Origin: Aplidium turbinatum
Taxonomy: Eukaryota > Chordata > Ascidiacea > Aplousobranchia > Polyclinidae
DNA: 64,000 nucleotides
Assembly (NCBI GenBank): GCA_918807975.1
Contig: OU964924.1
Location: 25,031,695-25,095,694, forward strand
Direction of reading: 5' to 3'
Shown here: in pieces, positions 63,101 through 64,000 of the stretch
Numbering within the stretch: position 1 is the first letter of the stretch
Layout of the letters: the number at the start of each line of letters is the position of its first letter
Position numbers and translations under genes: made by a program
The notes under the pieces: generated by a model
The model's input: the letters and a program-made list of their open reading frames with translations, nothing else
The model's database searches: none
Told to the model about the DNA's origin: nothing

Positions 63101-64000
63101 CTAAGTCAAAGTAGCATTCTCCGACAGTTTCACAACCCGTAAGCTCTGATAAAGTAAAAAAGAATGTCAAATACAGTTATTGACAAAAGCATTACAGGAG
63201 ATTTGTTCTTTGTTTGATAACAGGAAAATAGTATAGAAATTTGCTTGTTGTATTTCAAAGGGACCATTATACTTGTAAGTTTTAAATAAGATATTTTTGG
63301 ATTTAAACAGAATAATGTTCTATTATCAACTGCGATATGAAAAAGCTGTAAAATACTTCAGATGAAACCCAATCATGTTTTATTAATCACTAAACGTAGT
63401 TGATTTAGTTCATAAAAAAAACGATCGATTATTATGCGTACACATCTTCGTCAACTTAAATCACACAATTAACCATGGCACCATATACCAGGGTACGCTT
63501 GAGCCCTTCCCATATATAGTGTTTGAAACCGAAATCGTTCAAGGGGATTAAAAAGTGCAGAGAAAACACCGAAGTCCTACTGTGAGATGTTCTTGGATTC
63601 ATAGATTGATATATCCTTTGAATTCAAAACGTGATAAATTATATTTCCATCTATTCAGGATTATTTTTCCAGAAGTAACTCATTCTTTTAAATTATAAAT
63701 TACCCAAGCAAAATTTAAGCTTACTAGTTTTAACTAACCTTTGTGACATATGTACTTGTGCATTTCTTCACGATCAGCTTCAACGTAGTCAACACTGTGT
63801 GTTATGTAACCTGTCGTGTTGGAGCTATATATATTTATGCGAAGAAGCAATGGTGAAACAGGTATACGTTTGGCATCATCACATGTCTGACTGTTGTTTG
63901 ACAGCCAAACAGAAACACTCCAGGGCAATGTAGCATTCGGATGAACTTGGATGATTTGAAGTACAAGGACATTTAGGGAACTTCTTGGGTGGATTTGAAG
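296..64000 (-). CDS. Giant multi-exon gene: tandem EGF / HormR-like / GAIN-GPS modules (partial at both ends)
   Basis: A single minus-strand gene fills the window. I assembled 73 exons by following GT-AG borders and reading frame; every exon keeps frame with its neighbours (one exception discussed under module 5). Three N-terminal exons precede eight repeats of a nine-exon module. Module lengths run about 400-425 residues. Exon sizes recur: about 81, 90, 140, 153-165, 174-198, 216-285, 123, 141 and 73 bp. Intron phases recur too: phase 1 before and after E1, after E2 and after E9, phase 0 elsewhere. EGF and GPS motifs identify it as an adhesion-GPCR-type ectodomain, but no transmembrane helices are seen between modules; a membrane anchor could lie beyond position 1. 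No signal peptide is visible because the 5' end is outside. The protein is probably secreted or at the cell surface, in adhesion or recognition; that role is inferred. The gene is not recognised by name. Confidence 0.9.
2558..2643. repeat. Short inverted repeat (hairpin) in intron
   Basis: Arms of about 35 bp around TTTTTTACATTGATTCA and its complement, separated by about 15 bp, ending with GCCAGCAAA / TTTGTTAGC. It resembles the ends of a small foldback element. Another intronic element at 57052 also begins with CCCAGCAAAC, so the two may be related. Confidence 0.55.
2780..2960 (-). mobile_element. LINE 3' coding scrap
   Basis: Minus-strand translation gives LTLPRQAWVRLNHLCTG followed by HQWGMASSCECGAVEQTADQ. 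This is the C-terminal Cys/His signature (W-V-R-L-N-x-L-x-T-G, then C-E-C-G) seen at the end of many non-LTR retrotransposon polyproteins. Only a short piece remains inside the E5-E4 intron of module 8, not related in an obvious way to the LINE at 6144-10229. The rest of that intron (2022-3336) otherwise holds the hairpin at 2558-2643. Confidence 0.6.
3525..5984 (+). mobile_element. TIR DNA transposon with TAA target duplication
   Basis: The element starts CACTGGTCAACAAAAAA and ends with its complement at 5984. TAA flanks both ends (3522-3524, 5985-5987). The terminal inverted repeats are about 30 bp, with a further internal block (ATTCGGATTCAGCACCCC, about 5914) also present in the element at 58708-61875. 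The interior holds a decayed coding region (see 3865-5643). A 3-bp TWA-type duplication is typical of PIF/Harbinger, but the protein is not one I can place in that superfamily. Confidence 0.8.
3865..5643 (+). pseudogene. Decayed transposase-like coding region (GERFHQD family)
   Basis: Pieces in several frames: QVPLGDQEKKWAPHIVCHNC, then VPMVWREPKDHCTDCYFCL, SERNDLVRDLSKQAAELLAS, EEWRLFIDSS-like text at about 4545, ILCVDLKMVGFLLGQQ at about 4722, KVHFLFSHLDKFPENLGA and SDEQGERFHQDLIKVEERYQ at about 5260-5365. I recall the same ordered motifs from many uncharacterised invertebrate proteins. Asp in LFIDSS, Asp in VDLK and Glu in GERFHQD are candidates for a DDE triad; this is inference. Several frame breaks and stops are visible, so this copy is dead. 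Confidence 0.7.
6903..8762 (+). CDS. LINE ORF, upstream part: endonuclease and first half of reverse transcriptase
   Basis: Contains an apurinic endonuclease domain with KIASWNVRTLLD, ALSETRF, LFILGDFNARVG and CWTDHRLI, covering the Asn, Glu, Asp-x-Asn and Asp-His active-site positions. After a linker (residues about 260-490) RT motifs begin: LPSGKAPGPDSIPAEIYKS, NHRGISLLSIAGKILARVL, ESQCGFRQGR. The open frame begins with GTG at 6903; the true start is more likely an ATG upstream or nearby (for example in ATGGAATGT at 6965), so the N-terminus is uncertain. The frame ends at 8762 because one base is missing near 8752-8755 relative to the continuing frame. Confidence 0.85.
   Translation: MGIPSRGQKNKRKFYSLKIASWNVRTLLDNPNSNRPARRTALVARELARYNIDIAALSETRFADSGHLSEIGGGYTFFWSGRSINKRRESGVGFAIKSLHVKKLTKLPNGVNDRLMSMQLPLGKNNATLISAYAPTMTNNTDAKEKFYEELDSLIASIPKSEKLFILGDFNARVGCEHQVWNGIIGKHGIGKCNSNGLLLLKTCATHGLAITNTMFRLPTRNITSWMHPRSKHWHLIDYVITRAKDKHDVRVTKAMCGADCWTDHRLIVSNLSLHIKPKRRPQGQTVTKRLNINRLKSPDTVKEFQCALRNNLSTTTSSDNNIESQWTTLRDTVHSTASEVLGPAVRNHQDWFDENDAEIMEMLEAKRLLLRDHQRNPLDVSKKTAFTNIRSKIQAKLRNMQDSWLSAKADEIQSYADRHDTKRFYTALKTVYGPSTSKPRPLFNIDRSTLLTTKSQILQRWAEHFHDVLNRPSEINDEAIDRLPQVTTNRELDALPTVDEVQKAIDLLPSGKAPGPDSIPAEIYKSGDKGLTDSLTELFQSMWVTGVLPQDFKDASIVHIYKRKGNPQLCDNHRGISLLSIAGKILARVLLNRLLNHLEQGLLPESQCGFRQGRETEI
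8726..10162 (+). CDS. LINE ORF, downstream part: RT catalytic core and C-terminal zinc finger
   Basis: Continues the same polyprotein in another frame: RDMIFAARQLQEKC, FVDLTKAFDTVSREGLWKI, TNGVKQGCVLAPTLFSMM, LLYADDCAL (the catalytic Y-A-D-D) and FKYLGSTLS. It then has RTE-type RWAGHVHRMPNHRIPKQLL and a terminal C2H2 finger CPSCSRSFTAQIGLISHLRTH. All expected RT motifs are intact. The apparent Met at 8726 is only a frame artefact; translation would need the upstream frame. A single frameshift is therefore the only clear lesion of the coding region, which argues for a young copy. Confidence 0.85.
   Translation: MWISPGPRNRDMIFAARQLQEKCMEQHQDLYTVFVDLTKAFDTVSREGLWKIMHKYGCPSTYISIVRQFHDGMMAYVADDNDFSEAFPVTNGVKQGCVLAPTLFSMMFSAMLTDAFRDKDYNGIPIRYRCDGKLFNLRRFKALTKVTETVIKELLYADDCALNACSKSEIQQQMNKFSSACDNFGLTISTKKTEAMYQPAPGKSYSKPLITVNDQIIHACQSFKYLGSTLSNTATIALEINNRIAKASIAFGRLRSNVWERRGIKLPTKLKVYKAVILTTLLYACEASTLYRRHERQVNHFHLSCLRKLLKIRWQDKVPDTEVLSKANMPSTLTLVKKAQIRWAGHVHRMPNHRIPKQLLYGELTNGKRHVGGQRKRFKDTLKASMKEFAIDVDSWEDLAAERPTWRSLIYKGAESAEKHRTLSAVRKREHRKARASNNPGPSQPSFQCPSCSRSFTAQIGLISHLRTHVAYTDQSQH
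12626..19034 (-). CDS. Module 7: EGF + HormR-like + GAIN/GPS
   Basis: Exons: E1 18954-19034, E2 18242-18331, E3 17898-18040, E4 17444-17608, E5 16922-17104, E6 16460-16690, E7 13856-13978, E8 13346-13486, E9 12626-12698. EGF begins DINECLSDPCQSTKKC. E3 is one codon longer than usual. GPS has QWSDEGCC and ends CTCNKLGTMALVV (Lys-Leu-Gly). E9 was too short to show as a long open frame; it reads KKYEYPLLMEHHERECSSYH and ends KVFP with phase 1, matching the E9 pattern of the other modules. The E7-E6 intron is extended by a hAT element (14241-15917). The introns between E9, E8 and E7 (12699-13345 and 13487-13855) hold nothing I recognise. Confidence 0.87.
14241..15917 (+). mobile_element. hAT DNA transposon with 8-bp target duplication
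   Basis: Ends CAGGGTTGCATTCCTGGGGG and, at the right, the complement of CAGGGGTGCATTCCT. CTAAGGAC flanks both sides (14233-14240, 15918-15925), the 8-bp duplication expected of hAT. G/C-homopolymer stretches near both ends are unlike the surrounding intron. The interior carries the remnant of a transposase (14601-15225). It lies in the E7-E6 intron of module 7. Confidence 0.9.
14601..15225 (+). pseudogene. hAT transposase remnant (C-terminal dimerisation region)
   Basis: Readable parts: TTLDQFKARRRDYPSFDRNR, NNENSVKSLEITVPELWP, then in a second frame SSAEAERGFSQMNLV, which matches the conserved A-E-x-x-F-S core of the hAT C-terminal domain, followed by a decayed tail. A TAGCCTA at 14946-14952 lies exactly where the frame is lost; without GCCTA the frame would run on through LLENVV into NMIAISSAEAE. 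Internal parts of a complete hAT transposase (BED finger, N-terminal catalytic Asp region) are missing, so the element is non-autonomous. Confidence 0.7.
19310..19600 (+). mobile_element. tRNA-derived SINE
   Basis: A GC-richer stretch in the E1-E9 intron between modules 7 and 6. ACGCAACAGATAAGGCGTTGG resembles a tRNA A-box region and GGTGCGACTTCCGGC a degraded B-box about 40 bases later, followed by an unrelated body. The spacing fits a Pol III promoter head. No clear tail or target duplication was found. Confidence 0.5.
19924..25311 (-). CDS. Module 6: EGF + HormR-like + GAIN/GPS
   Basis: Exons: E1 25228-25311, E2 24438-24527, E3 23440-23579, E4 22741-22896, E5 21793-21978, E6 21348-21578, E7 21058-21180, E8 20150-20290, E9 19924-19996. 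EGF begins DIDECKDAGRCSPSTKC and is one codon longer than the others. E2 differs from the consensus (EYWTFEDTYVDRV, closing CGDS). GPS reads GDGCC then CSCDQLSTIALVE: Leu-Ser is kept at the scissile site but His is replaced by Gln, the only module retaining a hydroxyl residue. E9 reads ASYTIAWGVDHSENEC then YHKSYP. The E8-E7 intron contains a mariner-type MITE, the E5-E4 intron an AT-rich inverted-repeat element. Confidence 0.87.
20773..21000. mobile_element. Mariner-type MITE
   Basis: 228 bp with terminal inverted repeats CAGGGTGAACCAAAAAGATG / CATCTTTTTGGGTCACCCTG, flanked by TA (20771-20772, 21001-21002). The termini fit Tc1/mariner ends (CAGGGTG...CCAAAAA). No coding capacity. Sits in the E8-E7 intron of module 6. 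Confidence 0.85.
22090..22663. mobile_element. AT-rich element with imperfect inverted ends
   Basis: Stretch dominated by permutations of TTACAATTACAATT, bounded by GTTGAATCAATTACA at the left and, inverted, GTTGGATCGATTTATAG at the right. It fills most of the E5-E4 intron of module 6. It includes TTTATTTCTGACCATCACAG (about 22188), a motif shared with repeats at 32.6, 38.6 and 49.3 kb. Probably a decayed MITE; family not recognised. Confidence 0.45.
25478..25597 (-). repeat. Dispersed repeat (GGACCTTCTGATGAT family), copy 1
   Basis: About 120 bp whose reverse complement matches 44640-44768 and 51852-51985, with shorter matches at 30855-30893 and 54191-54252. Shared blocks include CTTCTGATGAT, GTGAAACA and GGCATTGAGCA. 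Copies lie in several introns of the same gene. No ends or coding region are recognisable. Confidence 0.6.
25985..26335 (-). mobile_element. 5'-truncated LINE tail
   Basis: Minus-strand translation gives AKVTNEKILEQIKPDISLEA, RQKLSYFGHIMRS, MLGLVSGGRGRGRPKTRW and WDREMWRKMTYRATESRKRL. This is the C-terminal region of a non-LTR retrotransposon polyprotein (I-K-P..SLEA..KL.YFGH.MR, then R-x-R-G-R-P...W-D). It differs from the LINE at 6144-10229. Only the last 110 or so codons remain. Located in the E1-E9 intron between modules 6 and 5. Confidence 0.8.
26763..31609 (-). CDS. Module 5: EGF + HormR-like + GAIN/GPS; E3 acceptor appears shifted
   Basis: Exons: E1 31529-31609, E2 30631-30720, E3 29635-29756 (see below), E4 29270-29431, E5 28316-28498, E6 27799-28023, E7 27604-27726, E8 27003-27143, E9 26763-26835. 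EGF begins DINECQSNPCSSIQRC. GPS ends CTCDEMGTIALVV (Glu-Met-Gly: all three triad positions lost). E9 reads DEYKIPLYTAHDNRSC then YHTTYP. With the acceptor position used by the other modules, E3 would end at 29773 and be 139 bp, one base short, breaking frame before ASMRC. An AG 17 bases further in gives 122 bp and restores frame, at the cost of about six residues. I therefore annotate the inner acceptor. The E7-E6 intron is only 72 bp. Confidence 0.82.
28720..29135. mobile_element. Foldback element with internal tRNA-like sequence
   Basis: The left end (ATTCCCGGAGGCGTATCTG then GTAGGTAGCTGCAGCAGATG) is inverted at the right end (CATCTGCTGCAGCGACCTAC then ATACGCTTCCCAGAGTCATT). Within it, at about 28905-29012 on the minus strand, is a tRNA-derived head with a clear B-box, GAGTTCGATCCCCACC. 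The arrangement suggests a TIR element that captured or was hit by a SINE. Lies in the E5-E4 intron of module 5. Confidence 0.65.
29805..30089. repeat. Interleaved inverted repeats
   Basis: Segment x (29805-29830, ATTCTTTTGTCCTCAC...) is inverted at 29957-29983. Segment a (29851-29945, about 95 bp, containing TGTAACATTTCCAAGAACAG) is inverted at 29996-30089. The order is x, a, x', a', so the two pairs interleave and cannot both form hairpins on one strand at once. It looks like a duplicated and inverted block, next to exon E3 of module 5. Confidence 0.8.
31877..36577 (-). CDS. Module 4: EGF + HormR-like + GAIN/GPS
   Basis: Exons: E1 36497-36577, E2 35865-35954, E3 35470-35609, E4 34863-35018, E5 34575-34772, E6 34248-34493, E7 32859-32981, E8 32233-32373, E9 31877-31949. 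EGF begins DIDECESSPCFSNEKC. E2 carries the FPATRVDTLA motif and a closing CGQG. E3 carries the conserved MRCVFVPP and NFKFD motifs. E5 is five codons longer than usual. GPS ends CECHKLATIGLIV (Lys-Leu-Ala). E9 has the shared single Cys but ends LKKFYP. Two introns are very short: 81 bp between E6 and E5 and 90 bp between E5 and E4. The E7-E6 intron (32982-34247) is long and holds a SINE-like scrap near 33.3 kb and an unexplained short reading frame that does not look like a host exon. Confidence 0.87.
33290..33400 (-). mobile_element. SINE-like scrap
   Basis: The reverse complement contains CCAATGACGTGGGTTTGAAT, close to the B-box region of the tRNA-like sequence at 28.9 kb (GATGACGTGAGTTCGATCCC). 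Poorly preserved. The remainder of this 1.27 kb intron (32982-34247) has no feature I can support. Confidence 0.35.
36966..45530 (-). CDS. Module 3: EGF + HormR-like + GAIN/GPS (duplicate copy A, transposon-laden introns)
   Basis: Exons: E1 45450-45530, E2 44997-45086, E3 44374-44513, E4 43751-43915, E5 39561-39743, E6 38857-39072, E7 38118-38240, E8 37832-37972, E9 36966-37038. EGF begins DIDECKSNPCDPTEKC. GPS ends CSCNNVATIALAV (Asn-Val-Ala at the triad, cleavage-dead by sequence). The E4-E5 intron holds a 3.5 kb DNA transposon (40147-43631). E9 (DTYEILPNETQIENKC, ending MWYP) belongs to the older, unduplicated part and differs from that of modules 1 and 2. The intron between E8 and E9 (37039-37831) contains the duplication boundary near 37665 and otherwise nothing I recognise. 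Confidence 0.88.
38594..38690 (+). repeat. Dispersed repeat (TTATTTCTGACCATCACAG family)
   Basis: About 95 bp, from TTTCAGTTTAGTTTAG through ATTTCTGACCATCACAGCG to GTCTAGAAAAAGAAG. The copy at 49311-49400 is its duplicate in copy B; an older copy is at 32592-32665, and part of the motif occurs near 22188. Probably the end of an unidentified interspersed element. Confidence 0.55.
40147..43631 (-). mobile_element. TIR DNA transposon, Cys-rich-tail family, inserted after the module duplication
   Basis: Ends TAGACGAGTCAATATA and the complement of TAGACGACTCAATATA, with inverted repeats of about 130-150 bp that include CAACGGATTCTGTTACC and CAAAATCGGACC. TAA flanks both ends (40144-40146, 43632-43634). 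Copy B at about 50836 lacks the element. Coding region on the minus strand at 41097-43380. Terminal repeats agree closely with each other, so the insertion is fairly young. The superfamily is not one I can name. Confidence 0.88.
41097..43380 (-). pseudogene. Transposon protein with N-terminal Cys pair and C-terminal CxC cluster
   Basis: The longest open part (41837 to about 43380) starts with TDCLFCGNNVHDGSEDYSYV and includes CVYHKVCSSHFRC, FAADNVDYNILTIDGKGTFH and RQDITFRELPI. Further parts follow in shifted frames: IFIHAMTGCDTTSRIFGV (about 41700) and a tail at 41097-41540 ending CNCSTACETLRCSCRGYGLP then CGPCKLQEC. I recall this ordered set of motifs from uncharacterised proteins in cnidarians and arthropods. 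The tail resembles a CXC-type zinc cluster. At least two frame breaks separate the parts. Not a host gene: it is bounded by TIRs and absent from copy B. Confidence 0.75.
44075..44208 (+). repeat. GT-rich microsatellite, copy A
   Basis: Imperfect (GT)n with GTGTGC and GTATGT variants in the E3-E4 intron of module 3. The homologous tract is at 51285-51418, with a few differing units. Confidence 0.9.
44640..44768 (+). repeat. Dispersed repeat (GGACCTTCTGATGAT family), copy A
   Basis: Matches the reverse complement of 25478-25597 and has its duplicate at 51852-51985. In the E2-E3 intron of module 3. Partial relatives occur at 30855-30893 and 54191-54252. Confidence 0.6.
46396..47865. mobile_element. 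Non-autonomous hAT element with 8-bp target duplication
   Basis: 1470 bp with terminal CAGGGGCGCCGGAA / TTCCGGCGCCCCTG and C/G homopolymer runs just inside the ends. GCCCAAGC flanks both sides (46388-46395, 47866-47873). Copy B has a single GTCCAAGC at the same place, confirming insertion after the duplication. No transposase motif is visible; the interior is AT-rich with no long open frame I can support. Confidence 0.92.
47931..52750 (-). CDS. Module 2: EGF + HormR-like + GAIN/GPS (duplicate copy B)
   Basis: Exons: E1 52670-52750, E2 52208-52297, E3 51584-51723, E4 50961-51125, E5 50254-50436, E6 49562-49777, E7 48837-48959, E8 48544-48684, E9 47931-48003. EGF begins DIDECKSNPCGPTEKC. GPS exon keeps both Trp (VHWD, NQWIDDGCC) and CxC, ending CSCNKVATIALAV; the cleavage triad reads Lys-Val-Ala, so it should not cleave. 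E1 to E8 are near-identical to module 3, with E5 and E7 identical in protein; differences I saw include G/D in E1, L/F in E2, I/T and Q/L in E4, G/E and I/M in E6, D/G and K/N in E8. E9 (NNYEIPLNVWHEERGC) lies inside the other copy of the duplicated block and is identical in protein to E9 of module 1. This copy lacks both transposons found in module 3 introns. Confidence 0.88.
48382..53718 (-). repeat. Tandem segmental duplication, copy B (5.3 kb)
   Basis: Near-identical to copy A across exons and introns, with scattered substitutions and small indels. Contains E9 of module 1 and E1-E8 of module 2. It preserves pre-insertion sites for both transposons in copy A: the TAGGCCTA at 50836 and the GTCCAAGC at about 53226. 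About 15 bases of unrelated sequence separate the copies near 48367-48381. Confidence 0.95.
51285..51418 (+). repeat. GT-rich microsatellite, copy B
   Basis: Counterpart of the tract at 44075-44208 in the duplicated unit; length is essentially the same with several single-base differences. Confidence 0.9.
53295..62307 (-). CDS. Module 1: EGF + HormR-like + GAIN/GPS
   Basis: Exons: E1 62227-62307, E2 58486-58575, E3 58042-58181, E4 57374-57526 (an in-frame alternative acceptor gives 57532), E5 56610-56792, E6 55770-56054, E7 54792-54914, E8 53955-54095, E9 53295-53367. E1 is a calcium-binding-type EGF (EIDECLENPCQPNEKC). E2/E3 hold four Cys around the FPKT and SMRC motifs. E6 is the longest of all modules (95 codons against 72-82 elsewhere) because of an insertion rich in basic residues containing GRLKRD and LRFKRE, both matching the furin-type R-x-K-R pattern. 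E8 is a GPS motif ending CSCTHLADVALIQ: His and Leu of the cleavage triad are present but the nucleophile position is Ala, so self-cleavage is not expected. The E1-E2 intron (3.65 kb) is swollen by nested transposons at 58708-61875. Confidence 0.85.
54598..54745. repeat. AT-rich low-complexity tract
   Basis: Runs of TATATATA and repeated CTTCTAATATTATTACAAT, in the E8-E7 intron of module 1. No other feature in that intron (54096-54791) apart from a partial dispersed repeat at 54191-54252. Confidence 0.7.
55110..55506. mobile_element. Degraded hAT-like MITE
   Basis: Left end CGGTGTTTTTCAACGGGGGC, right end the complement of CAGTGTTTTTCAACC, with GGGGGC runs near both. These are hAT-type ends. 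No matching 8-bp duplication could be found, so it is old or trimmed. In the E7-E6 intron of module 1. Confidence 0.55.
56219..56393. mobile_element. Foldback element (long hairpin)
   Basis: Arms of about 75 bp starting ACTAGTTGCAACGTTCATCT and its complement, separated by about 25 bp (CGCGCACCATAACATGACTA region). No coding capacity and no clear target duplication. In the E6-E5 intron of module 1. Confidence 0.8.
57052..57357. mobile_element. MITE with CCCAGCAAAC ends
   Basis: Left end TATCCCAGCAAACATTG, right end the complement of TATCCCAGTAAACATTT, about 305 bp. The interior has repeated TTGGGCTAAC / GTTAGGCCAA and CCAACGTA-type words. In the E5-E4 intron of module 1. Family not recognised. 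Confidence 0.65.
58901..61419 (-). mobile_element. Nested TIR transposon with 7-bp target duplication
   Basis: Ends AGGGTGGATCGTTTTTCAAC and its complement; ATGCAGT flanks both sides (58894-58900, 61420-61426). The left end contains about two and a half tandem units of about 165 bp (58925-59320), each with GTGCACTGACATTGTAAGCA and GCCCCAAAGAAGTTG; the right end has one inverted unit. Coding region on the minus strand at 59327-60956. Superfamily unclear. Confidence 0.85.
59327..60956 (-). pseudogene. Transposase-like protein of the nested element
   Basis: In order on the minus strand: SDRAAAAVASAALHDVGIV, SADKTGIIDRNKVRRSRSR, GVDDHGVSHRRSFVEEHMC, AEPGSQYFNQVSPTAGTA, AVGCDGTVVNTGHAGGVIRL (60444-60956); then CHFVCTGEIPSSLATRSPGK, LRLYIRTTEPSDNLKTLATF and IMKVYAPI (60020-60382); then MLFDKESRVRELEIRRILLS and FKLPKFNFNAVSY (59327-59860). 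The same ordered motifs recur in uncharacterised arthropod and other invertebrate proteins that I recall. Frames change between the three blocks, so this copy is inactive. Asp in GVDDHG and in GCDGT are possible catalytic residues (inference). Confidence 0.7.
61980..62226. other. Intron remainder with short (GA)n
   Basis: Between the nested transposons and E1 of module 1. An AGAGAGAGAGAGAG tract at about 62028-62042 is the only feature seen. Confidence 0.6.
62862..64000 (-). CDS. N-terminal exons of the multi-GAIN gene
   Basis: Three exons: 63739-64000 (continues or begins beyond the window), 63047-63145 and 62862-62936, all ending in phase 1. The first encodes about 87 residues, beta-rich in appearance, with N-glycosylation sequons (NAT, NNS, NTT) and two Cys, ending in KYICHK; I do not recognise the domain. 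The second is a 33-residue acidic linker with Cys at GCETVGEC and KYCSDA. The third is a compact EGF-like domain, DFCQSNPCPPTATC then GSYVCIEG, with six Cys and no calcium-binding D-x-D/N-E start. It sits directly before the EGF of module 1, so the protein has two EGFs in tandem here only. The introns between these exons (590 and 110 bp) and the one down to module 1 (554 bp) show nothing I recognise. Confidence 0.8.

Noticed and set aside
1-64000. LTR retrotransposons, endogenous retroviruses or Polinton-like elements
   Set aside because: No long direct terminal repeats, gag/protease/integrase or capsid motifs were seen on either strand.

Overview
This is animal nuclear DNA. It is AT-rich (about two thirds A+T by eye), has short GT-AG introns, and carries metazoan extracellular domains plus a dense load of DNA transposons, one near full-length LINE and tRNA-derived SINEs. 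Compact introns, EGF plus adhesion-receptor modules and the transposon mix suggest a marine invertebrate deuterostome, perhaps an ascidian tunicate. The species cannot be fixed from the sequence alone, and this guess is weak to moderate.

Nearly the whole window is one host gene on the minus strand, open at both ends. I could place 73 exons. Transcription runs from 64000 down to 1. Three N-terminal exons (a partial unknown domain, a Cys-containing linker, an EGF) are followed by eight tandem copies of one module of about 410 residues (M1 to M8; M8 runs off the window). Each module has nine exons in fixed order: E1 EGF, E2+E3 a four-cysteine HormR-like segment, E4 to E7 a GAIN-like region, E8 a GPS motif, E9 a short linker with one Cys ending in a Y-x-P type motif. 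Intron phases repeat exactly (phase 1 around E1, E2 and the module ends; phase 0 inside the GAIN part), so modules can be duplicated without loss of frame. No seven-helix region is seen between modules. All seven GPS motifs in view lack a complete His-Leu-Ser/Thr cleavage triad. I read this as a very large multi-GAIN extracellular or membrane-anchored protein related to adhesion GPCR ectodomains. I do not recognise it as a described gene.

One module was duplicated recently: 48382-53718 and 37665-48366 are near-identical tandem copies. The second copy later received a 3.5 kb DNA transposon (40147-43631) and a 1.5 kb hAT element (46396-47865); the other copy shows the matching empty sites.

Intron cargo, left to right: a LINE scrap (2.8 kb), a TIR transposon (3525-5984), a LINE with target-site duplication (6144-10229), a hAT (14241-15917), SINEs and MITEs (19.3, 20.8, 22, 28.7 kb), a LINE tail (26 kb), interleaved inverted repeats (29.8-30.1 kb), the two insertions in the duplicated unit, MITEs (55-57 kb), and a nested pair of TIR elements (58708-61875 containing 58901-61419). 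I saw no retroviral or Polinton-like element, no CRISPR and no rRNA.

A separate signal is the excess of TAGGCTA/TAGCCTA and TAGGCCTA. Comparison of the duplicated copies shows gain or loss of exactly GGCTA at a TA, in both directions.
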